Shown here one piece after another: positions 53,282-63,800 of a stretch of 64,000 bases of DNA. The position numbers and the translations under genes were made by a program. How positions within the stretch are numbered: the first letter of the stretch is position 1; each line of letters begins with the position of its first letter. Source of the DNA: CAZZCP01 sp964653235 (lineage in GTDB: Bacteria; Bdellovibrionota; Bdellovibrionia; Bdellovibrionales; UBA840); assembly GCA_964653235.1 (NCBI GenBank), contig CAZZCP010000003.1:1-64000 (forward strand), written 5' to 3'. Under the pieces are notes generated by a model. It saw only the letters and a program-made list of their open reading frames with translations. It made no database searches and had not been told where the DNA came from.

Positions 53282-54692
53282 AAATGTCATAGTACATATG
53301 AAATTCAATCGGAAGAGGTCTTGCCTGAATTTCACGAACTTCGTTTTCGGTTTTGTAGTTGATCCAGTTGTACAGAAAGTCTTTGGTAAAGACATCTCCG
53401 GCGAGCAAAAATTCATTTTTAGTCGCTAAGTTTTTTAAACTCTCTTCAAGTCCTGAAGGAACAGATTCAACTTTGCTACCTTCCTCGTGAGACAAAGAGT
53501 AAAGGTCTTTCTCTAGTGGCTCACCTGGGTGGATTTTGTTTTGTATGCCATCAATTCCTGCCATTAGCAGAGCTGAGAATGCTAGGTAAACATTCGCACT
53601 TGGGTCGGGCGTGCGAAACTCAATGCGTTTGGCTTTTGGATTGTCTCCAGTCATTGGAATGCGAATCGATGCAGAACGATTTCTAGCGCTGTAAGCAAGC
53701 CGAATTGGTGCTTCAAAACCAGGAACCAATCTTTTATAAGAATTGGTGGTTGGATTGGTAAAGGCACAGACACTTGGGGCGTGTTTTAAAATGCCGCCAA
53801 TAAAATGCAAGGCCGTTTCAGAAAGACCAGCATATTCATTGCCGGCAAAAAGGGCTTTGCCTTCTTTGAATAAAGACATGTGGGTGTGCATGCCTGAGCC
53901 ATTGTCATTAAAAATCGGTTTGGGCATAAAGGTGGCAGTTTTATGATGTCTTCGGGCAACATTTTTAATGACATATTTAAACCACATCATGGTGTCTGCC
54001 ATTGGTAAAAGTTCATCATAGCGAATATTGATTTCGCCTTGTCCTGCAGTTGCAACTTCATGGTGTTGTCTTTCGACTTGAATTCCAAGCTGCTCTAAGA
54101 CCATACACATTTCAGCTCGTAAGTCATGCAGTCGATCTGTGGGAAGAGCCGGAAAATAGCCTCCTTTGTGGCGAGGGAGGTGACCAAGGTTTTTGTTTTC
54201 TCTACCACCAGAATTCCAAATGGCTTCTTCGGAATCAATTTCATAAAAACTATAGTGAGGGGAGCTTGAATAGCGAATGTCATCAAAAATAAAAAACTCT
54301 GCCTCAGGGCCAAAAAAAGCTGTGTCGGCAATGCCTGTTGACTTTAAATATTCGACAGCTTTCTTGGCAATTTGCCTTGGGTCTTTGCTGTAAGGCACAC
54401 CATTATCAGGCTCATAGATATCACAAATCAAAGAAAGTGTTGGGAGCTCCATAAAAGGATCTATCTTTGCTGTGGCCGGGTCAGGAATGACTGTCATGTC
54501 AGAGTTATCAATATTCTGCCATGCACGAAGTGAACTTCCATCAAAGTTTAAACCCTTTTGAAAAACTTCATCTGTTAATTGGTGTATTGGCAAACTAAAG
54601 TGTTGCCAAGTGCCAAACAAATCAGAAAACTTTAGATCGACCATTTTTACGCCTTGGTCTTTGGCAAAGGTCATAATCTCACTTGAACTCAT
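53280..54692 (-). CDS. glnA: Glutamine synthetase type I
   Basis: Assimilates ammonium. Motifs as in GSI: FDGSSLRAWQNIDNSDM (about 50-66), GPEAEFFIFDD (about 131-141), the ATP loop FMPKPIFNDNGSGMHTHMSL (about 258-277) and RNRSASIRIP. The adenylylation-site tyrosine is in EKDLYSLSHEEG (near 397), so it belongs to the regulated GSI-beta type. Length 470 is exact. It lies nine bases downstream of glnB and shares its promoter. Confidence 0.97.
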   Translation of the reverse strand: MSSSEIMTFAKDQGVKMVDLKFSDLFGTWQHFSLPIHQLTDEVFQKGLNFDGSSLRAWQNIDNSDMTVIPDPATAKIDPFMELPTLSLICDIYEPDNGVPYSKDPRQIAKKAVEYLKSTGIADTAFFGPEAEFFIFDDIRYSSSPHYSFYEIDSEEAIWNSGGRENKNLGHLPRHKGGYFPALPTDRLHDLRAEMCMVLEQLGIQVERQHHEVATAGQGEINIRYDELLPMADTMMWFKYVIKNVARRHHKTATFMPKPIFNDNGSGMHTHMSLFKEGKALFAGNEYAGLSETALHFIGGILKHAPSVCAFTNPTTNSYKRLVPGFEAPIRLAYSARNRSASIRIPMTGDNPKAKRIEFRTPDPSANVYLAFSALLMAGIDGIQNKIHPGEPLEKDLYSLSHEEGSKVESVPSGLEESLKNLATKNEFLLAGDVFTKDFLYNWINYKTENEVREIQARPLPIEFHMYYDI

Positions 54693-54701
54693 TAAGACTC
54701 C

Positions 54702-55037
54702 TTATAATATTGCGTCTTCGTTTGTTTCGCCGGTGCGAATGCGAATGGCTTGCTCTAATGGGTAAACAAAAATTTTGCCATCACCATTTTCTCCTGTTTG
54801 AGAAAAATTTTGAATGATTTGTAAAATTTCAGAAAGCTGGTCATCGGTAACAATGCTTTCGACTTTAACTTTATCAAAAAAAATTGTGCTCTTTTTATGA
54901 TAAGCTTTTGCAAACTTCTGTGTTCTACCAAAGCCTTTGATCTCCGTAAGGCTCAAGCCGCCAACTCCTGCAACGCGAAGAGCTTTAACTAAGTCTTCGA
55001 GTTGTTCTGGTCTAATAATTGCTTCTATTTTTTTCAA
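54702..55037 (-). CDS. glnB: PII nitrogen regulatory protein, T-loop altered
   Basis: Small trimeric nitrogen sensor (111 residues). MKKIEAIIRPEQLEDL, GVGGLSLTEIKGFGR (about 24-38), the ATP-binding TGENGDGKIFVYPL (about 82-95) and IRIRTGE at the end are canonical. The T-loop (39-58) differs: it keeps Tyr46 but has Thr at position 51, where the uridylylation tyrosine lies in enterobacterial PII, and is two residues shorter than E. coli GlnB. Control by uridylylation is therefore doubtful. It is the first gene of the glnB-glnA operon. Confidence 0.95.
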   Translation of the reverse strand: MKKIEAIIRPEQLEDLVKALRVAGVGGLSLTEIKGFGRTQKFAKAYHKKSTIFFDKVKVESIVTDDQLSEILQIIQNFSQTGENGDGKIFVYPLEQAIRIRTGETNEDAIL

Positions 55038-55064
55038 ACAGTCCCTCGTTGAAAAGCCAAAGCT

Positions 55065-55093
55065 ATTATAGCGATGAAAGCCTTGTTTATCAA
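55065..55093 (-). promoter_or_regulatory. Sigma70-type promoter of glnB-glnA
   Basis: On the minus strand TTGATA (55093-55088), 17 bases, then TATAAT (55070-55065). It lies 28 bases from the glnB start. No sigma54 (GG-N10-GC) promoter was seen here, unlike the enterobacterial glnA promoter. Confidence 0.7.
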
Positions 55094-55215
55094 AATTCTT
55101 TCTTCACAATGCGGATAGGCTTTACAAATTTTTTTTCTGTGTAGGTATTGCAGGCTGATAGCATTTTTGTTACATCATCTCCTCTCTCAACTATGGGGAA
55201 AAGAAAGAGGTATGC

Positions 55216-55812
55216 ATGATTAGTCACCGTCTATTCCTTTGCGGTTCTATGTGTGAAGGTATGGTTCATCGCTCTTTGATTGAAGAAAAAATTCAATCGG
55301 TTGAAAAAGCCTATATTCGTGCCAGCGTATATCGCTTGCCCGTTGGATATCCGGTTTTACTTGAAAATGGAGAGGATCGAATAGAAGGTGAGTTGGTCCA
55401 TTTTGAATCTTCACAGATTTTATTTCCGCTTTTGGATGAATTTCATGCTTATAAAGAAGAAGCCCCTGAAAAGTCTTTATACTTCAGAAAAAGAATTGAA
55501 GTGGCCTTAGATTCAGAGCGATTGGAAGCCTATTGCTATTTTATAAACCCGAGAAAGCTGCCAAGAGGTTCACAAAAAATTGCTGCAGGCAATTGGCAGG
55601 ATGACTTTCGCTCCCACGAACCTATGACCGAAACTTTGAGTATTGAAGAAAAAGACTATCTCAAAATGCTGGCAAATTGTTCGGGACGGGCGGTGATTCC
55701 CTATACCAATATGACTCGCGATTTAGAGAGAAGAGGTATTGTAGTAGATAAGGGAAGAAGGCCGGCATTGACGCAGCTAGGTAAAGAAATCTACCGCTAT
55801 CTTGGTTTGTAA
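55216..55812 (+). CDS. Gamma-glutamylcyclotransferase-like (GGCT-fold) protein
   Basis: The start HRLFLCGSMCEGMVHRSLIEEK (residues 4-25) corresponds to the YxYGSN substrate loop of GGCT-fold proteins, and LLDEFHAYKEEAPEKSLYFRKRIEV (about 73-97) carries the expected acidic residue and strand. A C-terminal part of about 60 residues ends in a helix-turn-helix-like segment (NMTRDLERRGIVVDKGRRPALTQLGKEI). AGAGGT precedes the ATG. GGCT-fold proteins act on gamma-glutamyl peptides or amines; the substrate is unknown. Confidence 0.6.
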   Translation: MISHRLFLCGSMCEGMVHRSLIEEKIQSVEKAYIRASVYRLPVGYPVLLENGEDRIEGELVHFESSQILFPLLDEFHAYKEEAPEKSLYFRKRIEVALDSERLEAYCYFINPRKLPRGSQKIAAGNWQDDFRSHEPMTETLSIEEKDYLKMLANCSGRAVIPYTNMTRDLERRGIVVDKGRRPALTQLGKEIYRYLGL

Positions 55813-55817
55813 TTAAA

Positions 55818-56279
55818 ATGCAGCCCAGTTTTCATATTGTCCTGCATGAGCCTGAGATTCCCAATAATACCGGAAACATTGGAAGAACCTGCGTTGGTCT
55901 CAATGCGAAGCTACACTTAATTAAGCCTTTAGGTTTTTCTTTAGAAGATAAAATGCTCAAGCGTTCAGGGCTTGACTACTGGCCTGACTTAGATTGGCAA
56001 GTCTACGAAAATATAGATGAATGTTTAGACCAAATTGGTTCAGAGAGAATTTTCTGTTTAAGCACAAAAGGACAGAAGTCTTTTTTTGAGTTTCAATACC
56101 AACAAGGTGATGTATTTGTATTCGGAAAAGAGACAAAGGGCTTGCCAGTAGAGATTCGGGAAGCCTATAAAGAACGATGCGTTAAATTACCTATGATTGG
56201 TCCGATTCGCAGCTACAATCTGGCCAATGCCGTAGCAGTAGTTTCTTTTGAGGCATTGAGACAAATAAAGAATTTCTAA
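55818..56279 (+). CDS. trmL: tRNA (cytidine/uridine-34-2'-O)-methyltransferase
   Basis: SPOUT-class methyltransferase that modifies the wobble base of tRNA-Leu. The motifs are clear: PEIPNNTGNIGRTCVGLNAKLHLIKPLGF (residues 12-40), LKRSGLDYWPDL (about 48-59), FGKETKGLP (about 103-111) and IRSYNLANAVAVVSFEALRQ (about 128-147, the SAM-binding trefoil knot). Length 153 is typical. It starts five bases after the GGCT-like gene. Confidence 0.95.
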   Translation: MQPSFHIVLHEPEIPNNTGNIGRTCVGLNAKLHLIKPLGFSLEDKMLKRSGLDYWPDLDWQVYENIDECLDQIGSERIFCLSTKGQKSFFEFQYQQGDVFVFGKETKGLPVEIREAYKERCVKLPMIGPIRSYNLANAVAVVSFEALRQIKNF

Positions 56280-56340
56280 AAGCTTTAATTTGCTCGCTTT
56301 ACGATGACTGCTTGGGCAATTTTCGCTAGTATTCCTCATT

Positions 56341-59073
56341 ATGATTACAAAAATAGTACAGTCGATTTTAGGTACCCATCACGAAAGAGAAAGAAAAAAG
56401 CTTTGGCCACTGGTTGAGAAGATCAATTCTCTTGAAGCCAGCTATAAAGCTTTGAGTGATGATCAATTAAAAGCTAAAACACGAGAATTCCAAGAAAAAA
56501 TTGCCAATGGCGCAGGCGTAGAAGATGTACTGGTGGATGCGTTTGCAACCTGTCGCGAAGCTTCGACTCGAGTGTTGGGGATGCGCCATTATGATGTTCA
56601 GCTTTTTGGTGGAATTGTACTTAGTCGAGGTGCAGTTGCTGAGATGAAAACCGGTGAAGGTAAAACACTAGTTGCGACATTACCGGTATATCTCAATGCT
56701 TTAACGGGCAAGGGCTCTCACCTTGTTACAGTAAATGATTATCTTGCCACTCGCGACTCAGAGTGGATGGGTAGGCTCTACAATTGGCTCGGATTAAGTG
56801 TAGGTTTGATCGTTCACAACTTAAGTGATCAGCAAAGAAAACAAGCCTATGGGGCTGATATTACCTATGGAACAAACAACGAATTTGGGTTTGATTATTT
56901 GCGCGACAATATGAAGTACTCGCTTGATGATTATGTGCAAAGAGATCACCACTTTGCGATTGTCGATGAGTGTGACTCGATTTTAATCGATGAGGCTCGA
57001 ACTCCTTTGATTATATCTGGCCCAGCAGAAGACAATGTCGATAAGTATAAGGTCATTGCAAAAGTTCTTCCGCATTTAAAAAACGAAGTGCATTTTACCA
57101 TGGAAGAGAAGACCAAGAGCGCCTCTCTTACAGATGAAGGAAACCATAAAGTTGAAGAAATTCTAGGGGTCGAGAATATCTATGATCCGAAAAGTATTGA
57201 TGTTCTTCACCATATTTACAATGGTTTGAAAGCCTATCACCTCTACAAAAAAGATGTCGACTACATGGTCAAAGATGGTGAGATCGTCATTATTGATGAG
57301 CATACCGGGCGTTTGATGGAGGGTCGTCGCTGGAGTGATGGTCTTCATCAAGCGATCGAGGTCAAAGAGGGAGTACCAATTCGCAGAGAAAACCAAACTC
57401 TTGCAAGTATTACCTTTCAAAACTTTTTTCGAATGTATAATAAGCTTTCAGGTATGACGGGTACAGCAGACACAGAAGCCGTCGAATTTAAAAAAATCTA
57501 CAATCTTGACGTCAATGTGATTCCTACCAACAAACCCATTGCTCGTATCGATCAAAACGATGTGATCTACAAAAACGAGAGTGGAAAATTTAAAGCCATC
57601 ATTGACGAAATCAAGAGCCGAGCAAAAATGGGTCAACCCGTCTTGGTCGGAACGATAAGTATTGAGAAGTCTGAAGAAATTTCGGAGGCTTTGAAAAAGG
57701 CTGGCATTACACACAAAGTTTTAAATGCCAAATACCACGAACAAGAGGCTGAAATTGTTGCCCAAGCAGGGCGCAAAGGCGCGGTTACTATTGCCACCAA
57801 TATGGCTGGTCGTGGAACCGACATTGTTTTGGGTGGAAACCCTGAGAGCTTAGCCAAAGCAAAATACCCAGATGAAGAATCTGAGGAGTATCAAAAGGCT
57901 TTTGCAGAATTTAAAAAGCAATGTGAAAGTGAAAAGCAAGATGTGCTAAAAGCTGGCGGTCTCTACATCATTGGAACCGAAAGACATGAGTCTCGACGAA
58001 TCGACAATCAGCTTCGCGGTCGTTCAGGGCGTCAAGGTGACCCCGGTGAATCTCGATTTTATCTTTCACTTGATGACAATCTTTTGCGAATCTTTCAAGG
58101 CGACAAAATCAAACAATGGATGGGACGTTTGAATATGCCAGACGATGAACCCATAGACTCTAAAATGATTACTCGTTCTGTCGAGGGCGCGCAAAGAAAA
58201 GTCGAAGGTCATAACTTTGATATAAGAAAGCATACTCTTGAATACGATGATGTGATGAACCAGCAAAGGTTTACTATCTATGGGCTTCGTAAAGAAGTGC
58301 TTGAAGGCGAAAAGCTCGAAGAGATCGTAAAAGAGATGATGGGTGATGTAAGCTCATTTTATCTTGATACTTTTATCCCTCAAGGGGCAAAGCCAGAGCA
58401 ATGGGATGTTGAAGGACTTCGATCAGCCATTTCTAAAAATTTTGGTATTGAAGCTGATTTTTCAGCGGCGCAAACAGAAGTTGAACTCGACAATCTTGTA
58501 AGTGCGGCAGTAAAGGCAGCTTATGACGACCAGGCAAAAAAACTGGGCCCAATGCTCGAGCAAGTTCAACAAGTGATTTTACTTCGCTCGATCGACACTC
58601 GTTGGAAAGAACATCTACGAAATATGGATCATATGAAAGACGGCATTGGTTTGAGAGCCTATGCGCAAAAAGATCCTCTGGTAGAATACAAAAAAGAGGC
58701 TTATCGAATGTTTGAGGAGCTGGATTTAAATATTAAAAAAGAAGCACTTGAGAAAATATTTAAAGTTCAGTTGGTAACAGAAGATCAAGCCGGTAATCAG
58801 GTTCCTATGGACTCAGAAGACTTGGCAGAAAGTTTTGAGCTGGAAGGTCCAGAAGAATACGAAATGAATGATCCCTCTGATCAGCTTGAGCAAAATTTTG
58901 GTGCCCCATTTATGCAGCCACCACGAGAACAAAGTCTAGGCTTTAGTCATGGAGCCTCTGCCCCACAAGAAAAAAAGCCTTTTATTCGTGAAGATAAGAA
59001 GGTTGGAAGAAATGATCCTTGTCCTTGTGGTAGTGGCAAAAAGTACAAAAACTGCCACGGAAAGAATGGCTAA
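56341..59073 (+). CDS. secA: Preprotein translocase ATPase SecA
   Basis: Motor of the Sec export system. Walker A AEMKTGEGKTLVATLPVYL (about 98-116), the DEAD-like site VDECDSILIDEARTPLIISGP (about 207-227), EGVPIRRENQTLASITFQNFFRMY and the GRxGRQGDPGESRF motif are canonical. The C-terminal zinc-binding SecB-contact tail is intact: NDPCPCGSGKKYKNCHGK (about 892-909). At 910 residues it is normal. The ATG lacks a clear ribosome site. The zinc-ribbon gene begins directly at the next base after its stop. Confidence 0.97.
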   Translation: MITKIVQSILGTHHERERKKLWPLVEKINSLEASYKALSDDQLKAKTREFQEKIANGAGVEDVLVDAFATCREASTRVLGMRHYDVQLFGGIVLSRGAVAEMKTGEGKTLVATLPVYLNALTGKGSHLVTVNDYLATRDSEWMGRLYNWLGLSVGLIVHNLSDQQRKQAYGADITYGTNNEFGFDYLRDNMKYSLDDYVQRDHHFAIVDECDSILIDEARTPLIISGPAEDNVDKYKVIAKVLPHLKNEVHFTMEEKTKSASLTDEGNHKVEEILGVENIYDPKSIDVLHHIYNGLKAYHLYKKDVDYMVKDGEIVIIDEHTGRLMEGRRWSDGLHQAIEVKEGVPIRRENQTLASITFQNFFRMYNKLSGMTGTADTEAVEFKKIYNLDVNVIPTNKPIARIDQNDVIYKNESGKFKAIIDEIKSRAKMGQPVLVGTISIEKSEEISEALKKAGITHKVLNAKYHEQEAEIVAQAGRKGAVTIATNMAGRGTDIVLGGNPESLAKAKYPDEESEEYQKAFAEFKKQCESEKQDVLKAGGLYIIGTERHESRRIDNQLRGRSGRQGDPGESRFYLSLDDNLLRIFQGDKIKQWMGRLNMPDDEPIDSKMITRSVEGAQRKVEGHNFDIRKHTLEYDDVMNQQRFTIYGLRKEVLEGEKLEEIVKEMMGDVSSFYLDTFIPQGAKPEQWDVEGLRSAISKNFGIEADFSAAQTEVELDNLVSAAVKAAYDDQAKKLGPMLEQVQQVILLRSIDTRWKEHLRNMDHMKDGIGLRAYAQKDPLVEYKKEAYRMFEELDLNIKKEALEKIFKVQLVTEDQAGNQVPMDSEDLAESFELEGPEEYEMNDPSDQLEQNFGAPFMQPPREQSLGFSHGASAPQEKKPFIREDKKVGRNDPCPCGSGKKYKNCHGKNG

Positions 59074-59832
59074 ATGGGGCAATGTCCGAACTGTGGAGCA
59101 TCTATAAATACCGAAGATTTTGGCTTTAAAACCTGTCCAAGCTGCGAGAGCATGTTGGAAATCGACTTAGATGGCAATGTAAAGCTCAGTTCAGAGGTAA
59201 TAAAACCACAGGCTTTGGCCACAGACCCAGCAGAAGGGGCAATTGATAATGATTGGGACTTAGATGGGCAAAAAGACTTTAGTGCTGATAATCAAGACGA
59301 ACAAGTACCACAAGAATCTCCGCCAGTAGATGAGTCATGGGACTTTCAGGCTGTAGAGAGCAATTCTGAGTCTGATGCAGATGCCGCAGCAGCCGATGCA
59401 GACTGGCAAGCAAATTTTGCTCCTGAAGAAGCTGGTGAAGACCAAGCAACAAGTCTTTTAGATGCCAATTCAAATCGGGTTTTAGAGAAAGAAAATGCCT
59501 TTGCGCAAGAAGAACCAGCAGTTCAAGACAATGCTGATTTTGCTGAGGTGGTCGATTTTGCCAATTCTGAGAAGTCCAACCCCAATCAGGGAGAGCTCTT
59601 CTATAGTCTAGTGATTCAAGGTGTAGATTCAGCAAAAATTCGTGAGGAGCTTAGAGTAGCGCTAGAAGATAAAGCTTTTCTGTGGGATGTCGATGAGATC
59701 TTTAGCAGCATGAAAGACGGGGTGTTGAGAATTGAGAAAACCAATCCCGTTAAGGCCAGTATTCTGGTCGAAAGGCTAAAGGCAATCGATGTTCAAGTTC
59801 AATGGAAACAATACCACATCACAGATCTGTAA
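59074..59832 (+). CDS. Zinc-ribbon protein with acidic linker, unknown function
   Basis: The N-terminus has two CxxC pairs, CPNCG (4-8) and CPSCES (about 21-26), a zinc ribbon. A very acidic, low-complexity linker follows (about residues 50-165), then a C-terminal domain of about 85 residues (GELFYSLVIQGVDSAKIREE and VLRIEKTNPVKASILVERLK). It begins immediately after the secA stop and overlaps the next gene by 44 bases. No family is recognised; a link to SecA rests on position only. Confidence 0.6.
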   Translation: MGQCPNCGASINTEDFGFKTCPSCESMLEIDLDGNVKLSSEVIKPQALATDPAEGAIDNDWDLDGQKDFSADNQDEQVPQESPPVDESWDFQAVESNSESDADAAAADADWQANFAPEEAGEDQATSLLDANSNRVLEKENAFAQEEPAVQDNADFAEVVDFANSEKSNPNQGELFYSLVIQGVDSAKIREELRVALEDKAFLWDVDEIFSSMKDGVLRIEKTNPVKASILVERLKAIDVQVQWKQYHITDL

Positions 59833-60337
59833 AGCAGTGCTTTTGCTTTTGGTCTTTAGTGTATCTTTTTCTGCTCGAGTAAAACCGGCAAAGATAAAAT
59901 CTTATGCTGATCGAGTTGAAGATGTCGATGATATGCTTTTGCAAATACAAACAAAAAGACAAGAGCTGGATATCTTGATTCAACAAAAGAAAATACTTAA
60001 AGATCCTGAAGAAACCCGATTGATGATAGAACAGATCAATATAAAGCTTGCTGAAATTGAAAAATTGGATCTCAAAGTAAAGAAAGAACAAAAGATTTTG
60101 CGCTACAAGTATCCTGAAAAATACGACAAATCAAAAAGAGACTACCAAGTTGGCCGAGATAAAGACAACTGGGATACAGCTACACTCAACACCACTGGAA
60201 ATATCGATCTGAAGCTTACACTGATCAAACAAAAACTTAAGAAGATCTATGGCTTGGTACCCAAAGAGACACGTCAGCCTGCCTCAATACCACAAAAACC
60301 CAAAGAAAAGTTTGATCGTATACGTGTGTCGAAATAA
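59789..60337 (+). CDS. Exported coiled-coil protein of unknown function
   Basis: A 182-residue protein with a signal peptide (about residues 12-29, ending SFSA) after a short hydrophilic start. A coiled-coil of about 70 residues follows (for example VDDMLLQIQTKRQELDILIQ and IKLAEIEKLDLKVKKEQKIL), then a basic tail. The start overlaps the previous gene by 44 bases; a later start inside the signal peptide is also possible. Nothing more specific can be said. Confidence 0.55.
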   Translation: MFKFNGNNTTSQICKAVLLLLVFSVSFSARVKPAKIKSYADRVEDVDDMLLQIQTKRQELDILIQQKKILKDPEETRLMIEQINIKLAEIEKLDLKVKKEQKILRYKYPEKYDKSKRDYQVGRDKDNWDTATLNTTGNIDLKLTLIKQKLKKIYGLVPKETRQPASIPQKPKEKFDRIRVSK

Positions 60338-60412
60338 AACACAGGTTTATAAAGACTATATTGTAAACTCACTTTACTTTCATTCGCTAAAAAAAGTGAA
60401 TATAAGACTAGC

Positions 60413-60823
60413 ATGAAACCAATTCTTTATGATTATGAAATTGAACCCCGATTCTCTGATATAGATTCTTACGGACATGTAAATTCGAAGAACTATATGG
60501 ATTATGTGTCTACCTCTCGCTTGTATTATATGGAAAACGTGATGGGCTTAAGCGTTGAAGAGACTTTTCGTCAAGGTCTTGGCTTTTATCTTGCCGGAAT
60601 TGAGCAAAAATTTATTCGCCCCATTAATGGTATGGTGAAAGTTCGAATTCAATCCTTTATTAAAGAATGGCAAGCGAGCCGAGTCTTAGTCGATTATAAA
60701 ATTTGTAGTCCTGACCTAGAAAAGACCTATTCGGTTGGAGAGATCAAATACGTTTGTGTCGACCTAAAAACCCAGAAACCCATCGATTTTCCAGAGTCGA
60801 TCAAGAAGTACTTTTTTGAATAG
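60413..60823 (+). CDS. Hotdog-fold acyl-CoA thioesterase
   Basis: A 136-residue 4-hydroxybenzoyl-CoA-thioesterase-type protein. The N-terminal motif RFSDIDSYGHVNSKNYMDYV (residues 14-33) holds the catalytic Asp and the HVNNxxYL-like segment. The rest is an alternating beta sheet (KVRIQSFIKEWQASRVLVDY). It likely hydrolyses an acyl-CoA or acyl-ACP in the cytoplasm (YbgC-like). It is convergent with the large surface protein gene, 15 bases apart. Confidence 0.85.
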   Translation: MKPILYDYEIEPRFSDIDSYGHVNSKNYMDYVSTSRLYYMENVMGLSVEETFRQGLGFYLAGIEQKFIRPINGMVKVRIQSFIKEWQASRVLVDYKICSPDLEKTYSVGEIKYVCVDLKTQKPIDFPESIKKYFFE

Positions 60824-60838
60824 TGCGTGTTGAAATAC

Positions 60839-63800
60839 TTACTGACCTTGAAAAATTCGAATATTATCTATACTCGATGAACTAAAGTCAGAGCCATTCA
60901 TGTTGCGGGTGAAGATGCGAATTCGGTCGATATCAACATTGTTCTCTAATGGAATAGCCGAGGCTGTTGTACCACCAACATTGAGGCTGTAGGTATTGCT
61001 ATCTAAATCAATTTGCACCTCAACTTTAACTTCACCACTTGCCACAGCCAGACTTGTTGCCGAGGAATTATTAACATAACCAAAAGTCTCTTCGGCCGAC
61101 ATTCCTCCTGCAGTACCTGCCCACTTAAGATTGACAGCAACACCATCTTCTAATGGAGAATTATCATTCATCAAATCGGCCTCGCCCAATTGAATGTAGA
61201 CCTCATAGTCGTTGTCACTGCCTGATCGAGTAAAATCAAAATAAAAGTGTAAATTGAGAAAGCCATTTGTCTGTTTCGAAAAGCGGTTTGAAGTTAGGGG
61301 GAGATTGACTTCATCTGCAGGACTAAAAAGCATTTTTGCATTTGAGATGCTTACAGTGCCGGTTGTTTCTGTTTCAGACCATGAGTTTCCGTAACTTGCA
61401 GATCCAAGACTGGCCGAATTTTCTCTTTGAAAATTGTCTTCAAATTGACTGATCACACCACTCATCAGCCAGTCGATGATGTCATCAAAGTTTTGCAGGC
61501 CAGTGGCATTGAGCAGATTAAAAGTATCGTCTTGATAAAAAGTTCCGGCGCGTCTTGCAGGGGCTAAAATACCGCCATCCATTTCAACCTGCGACTCATA
61601 ACCAAAAGTTAGAACATGTGAGGTGTCATTTTCTTGCGTTTGAATGATTTGCGCATTTGAGTTGAGCCGATTGCTTTCAACAAAGCGCATACCTTCATTG
61701 CCTGTTAAAAACGTATGTACTCCATTTGCAAGGCCCGAGGCCATAGGATGTTCTGCATTCACAATTTGAATTTCGGTTGAATTCGGAGTGGTACCAAAAC
61801 TTGTGGCACTTGACATAAACATATCGTCCCACAAATAACTCTCCCAGGTAAGAAAAGGAATCTGCGAATCTCGAAAGGTCGTACCAACGTTAGCAGAGAG
61901 AATGGTAGAGCTCACAACGATAAGATCTTTACCATAGGCATCTTCAGGCTGGTCATCGGTTTCATCTTCAATTGTAATATTAAAGCCAAGTGTTTGCAGT
62001 CTTGCATAAACTGCGGGATCAGCCCCAATAAGACTCGATTTATTTTTTGTAATAAACAAAAGCTCTGGCTCAACAAAGACTCGAACAGTACCAATATTAC
62101 TGTCTTCAACTCCGTCGTTGGCTTTGTAGGTAAAGTAGTCGATGCCATCAAATCCTGTATCTGGAGTATAGATGATATTGGGAGGGCTTCCCGAGATGCT
62201 TCCATGGTCAGGATCAACGACAATCGAGAAAGTAAAAGGCCCACTGCCACTTGCACTGAGAGTAATTCCAATAGCAGTATCTAGTGGAGTAGTAACTGTG
62301 TCATCAGGGGCAAAAATATCAGATGCCGCAACAGCAAGTCCGACCGATATAATCTGATTGTTACTTCCATCATTGTATTGTATTTGCAAACTATCGCTAA
62401 ATGAGCCCGAGCTTGCTGGTGAAGCTGTGACCACAATGGTGCAGCTTGCAGATGCAGCAAGATTACTGCCGCAAGTTCCGCCAGTACCAGGGTATGTTCC
62501 ACCTTTAAAGTCAAATGGGGCTGAGAGAGCAATACCACTCAATGAACTCGCTAGCGCGCTACTAGTATTGCTTAAAAGAAAGTGATGCTCATCGATGGAT
62601 GAAATTTCGAGAGTTCCAAAGTCATAAGTGGGTCCATCTGATAGACTTAAACTAGCAAGTGTTGCACCTGTACCTGTCAGGGCTCGAGTGCTTTGCTGAG
62701 CCGACGTTCCATCAAAGTAATCGAGCAAGATTTCATCATTGTAGCTTGTAGCTGCGCTTGGCGCGAAACGAACGGCAATATTGCAACTTGAGCTTGCCGC
62801 AAGATTGCTGCCGCAGTTGCCACCAATTCCTGGAAAGCCGCCAGGAAAAATAAATGGCGCCGCCAAACCACTGCCGCTGATTGAGCTTGCGGTTCCAGAG
62901 CCGCTATTACTTACAGTGAAAATTTGCACGCGTGTTCCAGAGGTAGAGACACTGCCATAATCATAAGTTGGTCCATCACTAATACTGAGAATCGCAGTAC
63001 CTGTGCCATTTCCTATGACATCACCACTGGTCTGCTGAGCAGAGACCCCATCATTGTAATCAATTAGAATAGTATCACTAAACGGACCAGATAAGGTGGG
63101 TGCAAAGCGAACGACAATATCACATGAGCTGCCGGCAGTAAGGCTTGGGCCACAATTTCCGCCTGTTCCCGGAAAACCTCCAGCAAACAAAAAGGGTGAT
63201 CCCAAGCCGCTACCACTAATTCCTGTTGCGTCTACATCTCCTGTATTGCTGAGAGTAAAAGTATGCTCTGCCGTACTTGAACTCAAAACATCGCCAAAAT
63301 CATAAGTGGGTCCATCACTCAAGCTCAGTAAGGCTGCAGCTAGACCATTGGCACTCAGTGCTCGAGTTGCTTGTTGTAGATTAAAACCATCATCGTAATC
63401 TAAAAGAATGGAGTCTGTAGCCGCGCCGGGTGAGCTCGGTGAGAAGCGTACAGTAATCTCACAACTTGCACCTGCAGCGAGTGTAGCATTGCAGTTGCCT
63501 CCTGTTCCAGGAAAGCCCCCAGGGAAACTAAAATCACCCGAAATACCAGAATCAGAAATGGATTCGGCTCTGCCATCTCCGGTATTTTCTATTGTAAATG
63601 TGTGATTGGCACTGCTGCCAACAATTACATCACCATAATCGTAAGTTGGTCCATCACTAATTGTTATATAGGCAGTGCCTCGCCCATCTCCAGTTAGATC
63701 GCGAGTGACCTGTTGTGCAGCTTGACCGTCATTATAATCTAAAATCAATTGATCGGCGTAAGTCGTTTCTGCCGTGGGAGTGAAGCGAATCACCACACTA

